A stretch of DNA of 64,000 nucleotides from Paraspadella gotoi. Lineage: Eukaryota > Chaetognatha. The stretch lies in NCBI GenBank assembly GCA_051294375.1, contig CM119268.1, forward strand, positions 22,757,427 to 22,821,426, in the 5' to 3' direction. Positions 48,518 to 64,000 of the stretch are shown here, in pieces (positions within the stretch are counted from its first letter, which is position 1; the number at the start of each line of letters is the position of its first letter). Below the pieces are notes generated by a model. It was not told where the DNA came from and did no database searches. It worked only from the letters and a program-made list of their open reading frames with translations. The position numbers and the translations under genes were made by a program.

Positions 48518-48954
48518 AGATGGCGCCGCGTTTAGACTTAATTTAATTTGTCAACTCTTAGCCTAGTCATCATTTTCCAGAAACTCCTTCGACCCTCATT
48601 CGACTTCAAGAAGAACCCAAAAAACAATTACTATTCGTTAAAACATTTTAATGTTTTTGTAAAAAAATATTTTTTTTACAGAATTCTCGAATTCGCTTCG
48701 AGCTTTTTTTTCGTTTTTTTTTACACTTTTTTCTTAACCAAAAAAAAACAAAAAAACTTTCTTTTACGCACTAAACGCTAAAAAGGATGGAACCGCCGGT
48801 CGCTGCTCGCCCTTACCTCACTCAGCTTTTATGATTCACTTACGTCTTTTTCTACTTTTCTACGATCGAAAATCACGCGCTGGGGAAATATTCTCACCGG
48901 GGGAATTGAAAAGAAAAAGAGCTTCACTTAAAAATATCAAATTTTGGATCGGCG
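48518..48954. other. UFC1 3' flank and AP3D1 5' leader
   Basis: T/A-rich with no frame supported. Confidence 0.5.
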
Positions 48955-58021
<9,067 letters not shown>

Positions 58022-59068
58022 AGACGCGCTTGGGGGGCGGTCCAGATCGTCTTTTCGCGACTATGGGAAGAATTACCAATTTAAAAAAACTAGTCAATCG
58101 CCGTGTTATATTGGAAAACAGAAAAATTATTGAAAGATGTTTTTTGTTTTGTATAATTCAGTTGCGAAGTTTCTTTACATATTGACGTCAGTTTTTCATT
58201 CCATCAGTTTTTTGTTTTGTTTTTTGTTTTCAAAAAGTCGCTTTTCCCGAGGAGCGGAATAGAAGTGAACTTTTTTCTAATTTCAAGTTTAACCACAGTC
58301 ATAAATTGGGGAAAAATAAGATAAAATGGAAGAAGATCATTTTTGGGGGGTTTTTACAAAAATATTCTGTAGGAAAAGCGACTAATCATTTTAATTTTCT
58401 TTTACTACGTTCAAATTTATAAATCAAAGTTCTAATTGTTGGGTCTGGTTTTAGATATATAATTTACGAACTGGCGGATTTTTGCACTTCACCCAGATGA
58501 TTGCGAATCTTCGCTAATTATCTCAGATTTTTGCATTTTTCTCGGAAAAGAAAATACAAAGGAATTAATGAATAAATCGTGCCTCTTTTCATTTTAGGTC
58601 TTCTTTTTTACAGTAAAACACTTTTTTTCTTAAAAACATTATTAAATTTTCGTCCATTTTCTTTGAGCCAATGAATACCACAACTTTAGTTTAAGGTATC
58701 GATGTTGTATCAGTGATCAGAATTAGAAAGACTCGCAGCTTGAAGACTGACTACGCCACCATTCTCAAGATCATTGATTCAAGACGACCGCACCGTCTCG
58801 TCCTCGGCTATGGACTTTCTTATTTTTTTATATTTTCTATTATCGGATGGACGAAACATCTTTTTGCGAGTATTTGGACAAAGCTTGTTTTTGTAGTTTT
58901 TAAGCCAATCAATCATTAGTTTTTCTAATAATAAGAATAATTGTAATGTTGCGGGTTTTTCCGGAAAAAGAAATTGTTTTCAGTCGAGCTCAAGTTAAGG
59001 AAACAGTTAACCACCGATCAAAACCAGAACTCGTGACGAAAATGTCCTGACTTAAAAATCACGTGAAG
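58022..59068. other. AP3D1 3' flank and ARHGAP11A-like upstream region
   Basis: AT-rich apart from a GC-richer island at ~58730–58815. The island is open for ~68 codons in one frame and includes a hydrophobic stretch, but it has no recognised homology and no ATG start, so it is not called. Confidence 0.45.
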
Positions 59069-62000
59069 ATGCCTCACATCGAAGAAATCGGTGAGAAAAT
59101 GCATCACATTGGCGAAGTCGAGGACAAGATCAGCTTCAGAAGCGTCGTCTTGTCAGATTTACACAATTTGGGAATCAAAGTTCACAAGCCCCGACGCAAA
59201 AGCGGCTCCCACGCGGCTAAGGCGAGATGCAACCTATTTATTATATTATTTATATATTATTTCGATTATTTAAACGATGATTTAAATTCAGGAGAAGCAA
59301 GGGTCTTCCTCCCAGTCCTCAGCGGCTCCTACGTCCCCTTCCATCTTCCAACGCCCCCTGGACGAGGTTCCGTCGAGCATCGCGGACGACGAGCTGTTGG
59401 GCCACATGTTCGTTCCTTCTTTCCTCGTCGAGGCCTTCGAGTATCTCGGGCATCACTACAATTTGGAAGGGATTTTCAGGAAGAGCGGATCTGTGCAGCG
59501 GCAGAAGGAGTTGAAGGTGATTAACTGATTATGAATGAAGGTGATAATTTGAAATTGGGTTTCGATGGAGTCATTTGGACCGAAAACAATTTGTTGAAGC
59601 TGTGATCTGAAATCATGATATATCTCTTCCGCTTCTTTTCTTCGAATAATGGCACTCTTCGTTTAAAAATCTACGTTCTTCTTTATTAATTAATATTAAT
59701 AAATAAATAAATATTAATTTCAGAGTCGCATCGAGTCGGGGCGATTCGATTTCTCCGACGCCCAGCCCAACGACGTCACTTCAGTCGTTAAAGAGTTTTT
59801 CCGAAATCTTCCCGAGCCGCTTCTTCCCTTCCACTTTCACCACGCGTTTTTCAAGGTCGATCAAGTTAATTCCCAATCCCCACTTAATCCCCAATCCCCA
59901 CGTAATCCCCAATCCCCACTTAATCATGTTAACCAGAAATGTTAATTATGTGAAAAAGGGGTTAAGTGGGCTGAAGACTACTATCCGTATCTTCTGTGCC
60001 CCATGAGCAGCAATGAAACGGGTCCTGGGCTTGGAACCAGACGTGAGGGTTTTCCAGGCCCCTCAAGGCGGTTTACGGCCGTCCTCACGGTTATGGTCAT
60101 AAGTTGATGGTATTGCTCAAAGAGCCACCGGGTCACGTCTGAAGGTTTCATGCGGGGTGAACTTATGCCCGACTACAATTATAAATATGAAATTGGTACA
60201 ACCAATATAAAAATTATAAAAATTATTATTATTATTATGTAATAATGATCGCAGTTGTTCTCCGCTCTACAGGTGATGTCTTTTCCCGACGATCTCATCG
60301 ACGAATCGACTTCATTGACGAAGGAGGACGCGATGTCCCTCTTGTGCTGCCTTCTCCCGATGTCTCACCTCACCACTCTCCGATTCGTTCTCAACGAGCT
60401 CAAGAAAATCTCACGATGCGTCGACGTGAGTTACGAGATGTTCGTGTGAATGTTCAATGGTATTCTGTTGTTGATAATTTGGTGGTTTCAGAGATATAAG
60501 ACTGACTATGACTAGTTAATAATAAGAACTGAGACTTCAAAATGTGAATATTTGTGAGATAAGAAAAGTTCAGCCACTTGAGAGAGAAACCCTCAATTGT
60601 AGGAAGCAGAATCTCGCTAAATTAAATTCGGAATTATTCTAGTAAAACATTACATAAACTTTTATGAATCATTTACACTACTAAACAATATTAAGACGTA
60701 GATGTCGAAAAAAAAACACAAAAATTAAATAAAATATTGAAACAGAACCCCTGTCGCTTTAAAATTTGTTTTACTATATGCAAATGAGATTGATGAACTA
60801 AATCTAATACTAAAAATTAATAAACTATCATCCTCATCAAAAATTCAGGAGAACAAGATGGACGTGACGAACTTGTCGGTGATCATGACCCCCAACTTTA
60901 TGCCGGCGCCGAAGGACGATTCCAAATCCGGCGGATCTCAGGGCGACGAATCCAAGACGCTCAATCGACGGACGGGAGTCGTCACGATGTTGCTCGGGAT
61001 GGCGGAGAAGTTCGTTTTCATGGGATGGGATGGGATGAGGTCACTTATTGTCTTTTGGGATCATTTTTCATCCTTTTCTTTTTTCTTAGAATCGGTTCCG
61101 TCCCCGTCTCGATCTTCGAACGCGCCCGCATGATGTCGTCCCTGTTTCCGTCGGCGGCGGCGGCGGCGTCGAACGGCGACGTCGGCGACGAAGATTCGAT
61201 GCGCGACGACGATAAACCTAAACTCAAGCGGAAGAAGAGAAGCGCTTCTTTTTCAGGTGAGGAAAAAAATGAGGAAATCATTTGATTCTTTTGTTTTTAC
61301 TCGGATCTGATTATCGCAGATTCCGGCTCTATAGAGTCTATACTTGTAAATATAATTCACTTAGTCGGTCCTTCGGCCCAACCCAAAAGCTTTTTTAGTA
61401 AGTCATTTGAATTATGTCGAATCTGTCATCGAATTACAATAAATTATGTAAAAAAATCAATGCCCGTCTGTCCGTCAGTCCAGAAATCAAGTTTCGAAGG
61501 AATCATACTTGTGTAAAAGTTTAAAAGAAGAAAACAAAAATCACGTTATTTGAATTGTTTTTTTTTTTTTTAGACGGATGTAATTAAGGTTGAACAAATT
61601 ATTTATTGTAAATATTGATAGTAAATTATATGAAATAAAATTATTAATCATAACTTATCATCAGATTAGATGCTTACTGCTTAATGATCGTGGGCAGTTC
61701 CAGCATTGTTTGCTCAAACTTGTTTCATTGATTTAAAAAAAATAATTTTTGATGTCATTTGTATTTCTTTATTTGATAAATTATCCAAATAAAAAAAAGA
61801 AATGCGGAAGAGATTGAGCAACGGTTTATCTCATATGGCCGAAGACGTTGCTGACGGTATGTGTGAAATCGCTTGGCAAGGGTCACCCACGAGCCGTGCA
61901 ATCTGTCCCACTGCTCTCAGTTATTGACTAACTTATGCTCATTCCGGTTTTTTTTTTCTTTCACCGTCGCTAAAAGATTTTTTATAGAAGCTGAAAATAT

Positions 62001-63744
62001 TTACTGTCGAAATAAATTAAACTGTATGCAAAATTTCGTTAATGATTAAAACCGGAATTGGTTCAACTATGTGGCAATCTCTTACTTCTTATTTTCTTTT
62101 CCCGTCTTCTCTTTCAGCTTTTTCTTTTTTCTTTTTTCAATCTTTAGTTAGGAAATTATAGGGAGCGCGTAAATTCACTAACTTTGATGTGAGGTTAAAA
62201 TGTTATGCAATAACTAAAATATCTATTTTATTGTATTTCAATTTAACCTTAATTAGTAAAGTTGTGAAGTTAATTTCTCAATGAGAGGAATGATTCCCCC
62301 CCCCCGCAGTAAATTTCTCTCACAATTCCCACATTGTATCCATCACTTTCATCGGTGAGCTTTTCGAATGAACTACAAGGCTTCGCAGCTTATCACTTTT
62401 TCTTAGTCAAATTTGTATTTAAGAAATTTCATTTTAGCTTTAGTCGCATCGCCAGTAAATTTGATTTCTCCTAATTACTTAATTTTAAAACGTCCTTGAT
62501 TTCTCCCCAGGACTCGTGAGCGGCCTGAGCGAGGGTTTCGCTTGGCTCAAAGGATCGCGCAACAACCTCAACTCCAATTACAACGTGACGTGCGAACCCA
62601 TCCACCGTCCCGCTCATCTCCAGCACTACGACCCAGCCGGGCTGCCCCCAGCCACGCCGCGTAACCTTTACACGCCGCAGCCGCCGAGATTGGAGCCGTA
62701 TACGCCCAAGATCATGGTCTCTAATCAGGGAAACGCTCACGACGGCGGCTCGCTGAAAAGGTTTTCATTGAAAGATTAGTGAATTAAATAATTAAATTGA
62801 TTATATCTCATTAAATTCTAATGAATGTTATTAAATGGTATTCCAGACGCGCTGCTTTAATTGGAAACTTGACGAATTCTCCTCTTCTGCCCGTGACTCC
62901 GTCCGTTAAAGGCCGGCCTCATACCGCCAATGCCTCTCCTCTCTTGCCTTCCAGACAATCCAGGTGAGCAGCGAGTTTGAAATGTAATTTTTTTTTTAAT
63001 AAATTGTAATTTTAAATTGACTTTTAATATTTTTGTTAATCTCTTTTTTCTCCTTTTAAAATCCCCTCCATAGTCTCTAGCTTGTGGTAAAATCAGAGGG
63101 AAATTAGTATGTATTTTTAGAAGGATAATCCCATGCAAAGGACTTTTATTTAATATAATTTACGTATTGAGGTAGAACATGCTTCTGCATTATTTAGTTT
63201 TATAGAGGCCAAGTGCGCCAGGAGTTTTTTTTATGTGAAAACCAAATCTTTATTTACAATAATCCGTCACGAATAGACGGCGTCATCGGGGCCACCACCA
63301 AGACGCTCCCATCTTGTCCGTCAGCGACGCCATAAAACACAAGCGCAACTCTTCCGGCGGACGGATCGAGGGATCCAAGTCGAAGCCTCGAAGTCCCGAC
63401 GCCGACGCCGAAACGTCAGCCGAAGAGATCAAAGTGGGAAAGCAAAGACGCGCTCGTTCCCTGATCAAAATTTTGGGCAACAGCTTCAGATCAGAGGTGA
63501 GATCCCGACCCTGACGTCCCAATCGTTCCGTCGCTCCGTAACGCGAGCTTTTTTGCTTCGCCGCTTCGCTAGGAGAACCTGACGACCTCGAAGAGCGACG
63601 TCTCCGTCAATAACACTTCGGTGGATTCCGCGTCGAGCCTCGGTTCGAAACTGAGAAAGAGTGGATTCTTCAATCGAAGTCGGAGACACAATAAGCATCC
63701 GTCGTCGCCGGCGGGAACCACTTTCAAGAAGAGAAACAAAGAGG
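59069..63744 (+). CDS. ARHGAP11A: Rho GTPase-activating protein, ARHGAP11A-like (partial, runs off the window)
   Basis: Eleven exons seen: 59069–59221, 59292–59516, 59724–59855, 60273–60425, 60849–61009, 61090–61256, 61800–61856, 62511–62760, 62847–62963, 63277–63496, 63573–63744 (ends phase 1 at a GTGAGT donor), about 602 residues so far. The RhoGAP domain spans ~residues 65–275: VPSFLVEAFEYLG, arginine finger in LEGIFRKSGSV, VKEFFRNLPEPLLP, LLCCLLPMSHLTTLRFVLNEL and ENKMDVTNLSVIMTPNFM. After it come IGSVPVSIFERA and the KRKKRSASFS basic patch, which match ARHGAP11A (IGRVPDFILEKI; KRKRRQSVGDFVSG). ARHGAP11A inactivates RhoA and localises to the nucleus and midzone. Intron 1 uses a GC donor; the 57-bp exon 7 is symmetric (phase 1–1). 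Confidence 0.88.
59222..59223 (+). other. GC splice donor (ARHGAP11A-like intron 1)
   Basis: AAG|GCGAGA pairs with TTCAG at 59291, giving a 70-bp intron in phase 0. Read-through would shift frame and no GT donor nearby keeps the frame. Confidence 0.7.
59862..59935 (+). repeat. 17-bp tandem repeat
   Basis: Four units of TAATCCCCAATCCCCAC type near the donor of ARHGAP11A-like intron 3. Confidence 0.85.
59990..60180 (-). mobile_element. Possible SINE-like insertion
   Basis: A GC-rich block in an AT-rich intron with a B-box-like GGTTCCAAGCC on the minus strand (plus ~60027–60037). No convincing A-box, and no second copy in the window. Confidence 0.3.
60186..60225 (-). repeat. Dispersed repeat family, tail fragment F
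   Basis: GAAATTGGTACAACCAATAT, then AAAAATTAT, is the reverse complement of the terminus of copy E, directly beside the SINE-like block. Confidence 0.6.
60765..60805 (+). repeat. Octamer-core intronic element, copy 10
   Basis: CTATATGCAAATGAGATTGA, then TGAACT; core 60778–60785, about 65 nt before the exon at 60849 of the ARHGAP11A-like gene. Confidence 0.65.
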
Positions 63745-64000
63745 GTGAGTTCGAACCTGGGAGAATTACCGTCTTGAATTTAATTTTACTCATTGAGATT
63801 GATTATACTTTTTTTTAATTGCAAAAAATAAATTTCATATTAAAATGAAAGAAGTGTGACGAAAATAAAAGTTTTGTTCATGATTATTAAATAGAATGGA
63901 GTTCATATGGTGGCAGCAGTAGCATATGCAATCTCCACTTCGTTTCTCATGTGCTTAATCGAGATTAAAATATGTTAGTTCATAGTTATGATAATCATTT

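Noticed and set aside
58713-58919. 68-codon frame with a hydrophobic stretch
   Set aside because: Begins at a non-ATG codon, no homology, and only 80 bp show coding-like composition.

Overview
This is a nuclear window from an animal genome. Genes are split by short GT–AG introns (about 50–500 bp), exons are GC-rich and introns and spacers AT-rich. The gene set includes a DLGAP/GKAP synaptic scaffold, AP-3 delta, an ARHGAP11A-type RhoGAP, UFC1, Tudor-SN and a C19orf47-type SAM protein. The compact layout, with 0.2–1.5 kb spacers, together with strong conservation to human proteins, suggests an early-branching metazoan such as a sponge. That placement is inference; nothing in the window proves it.

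Layout, left to right: two unrecognised low-complexity proteins (354–2805, 3184–4420); an intronless SETMAR-type SET protein (5407–6408); an EF-Tu/TUFM family gene (6952–9039); RPA3 (10304–11366); a 20-exon DLGAP gene (11861–20374); SND1 (21697–27311); RPS23 (28103–28813); a large unrecognised protein with RCC1 repeats and a terminal zinc-binding-like motif (29236–34175); a C19orf47 homologue (34414–37989); an intronless ACADSB (38343–39647); an HSD11B1-like SDR (40286–43407) with a small membrane-protein gene nested antisense in its third intron (40978–41890); a DUF3472-like protein (44278–46286); UFC1 (47747–48517); AP3D1 (48955–58021); and an ARHGAP11A-like gene that runs off the right edge (59069 onward). 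All genes except the nested one are on the plus strand. Exons were assembled by hand from splice sites and phase was checked at every junction.

The genes are mostly unrelated housekeeping or cell-biology functions (translation, replication, RNA metabolism, vesicle traffic, ufmylation, chromatin, fatty-acid and steroid metabolism), so no operon-like pathway is evident. The least expected content is non-coding: ten intronic copies of a short element centred on an octamer-like ATGCAAAT core; a dispersed repeat family with at least five recognisable copies; a tRNA-derived SINE; another insertion nested inside one repeat copy; four probable GC–AG introns; and several near-pure polypyrimidine introns.
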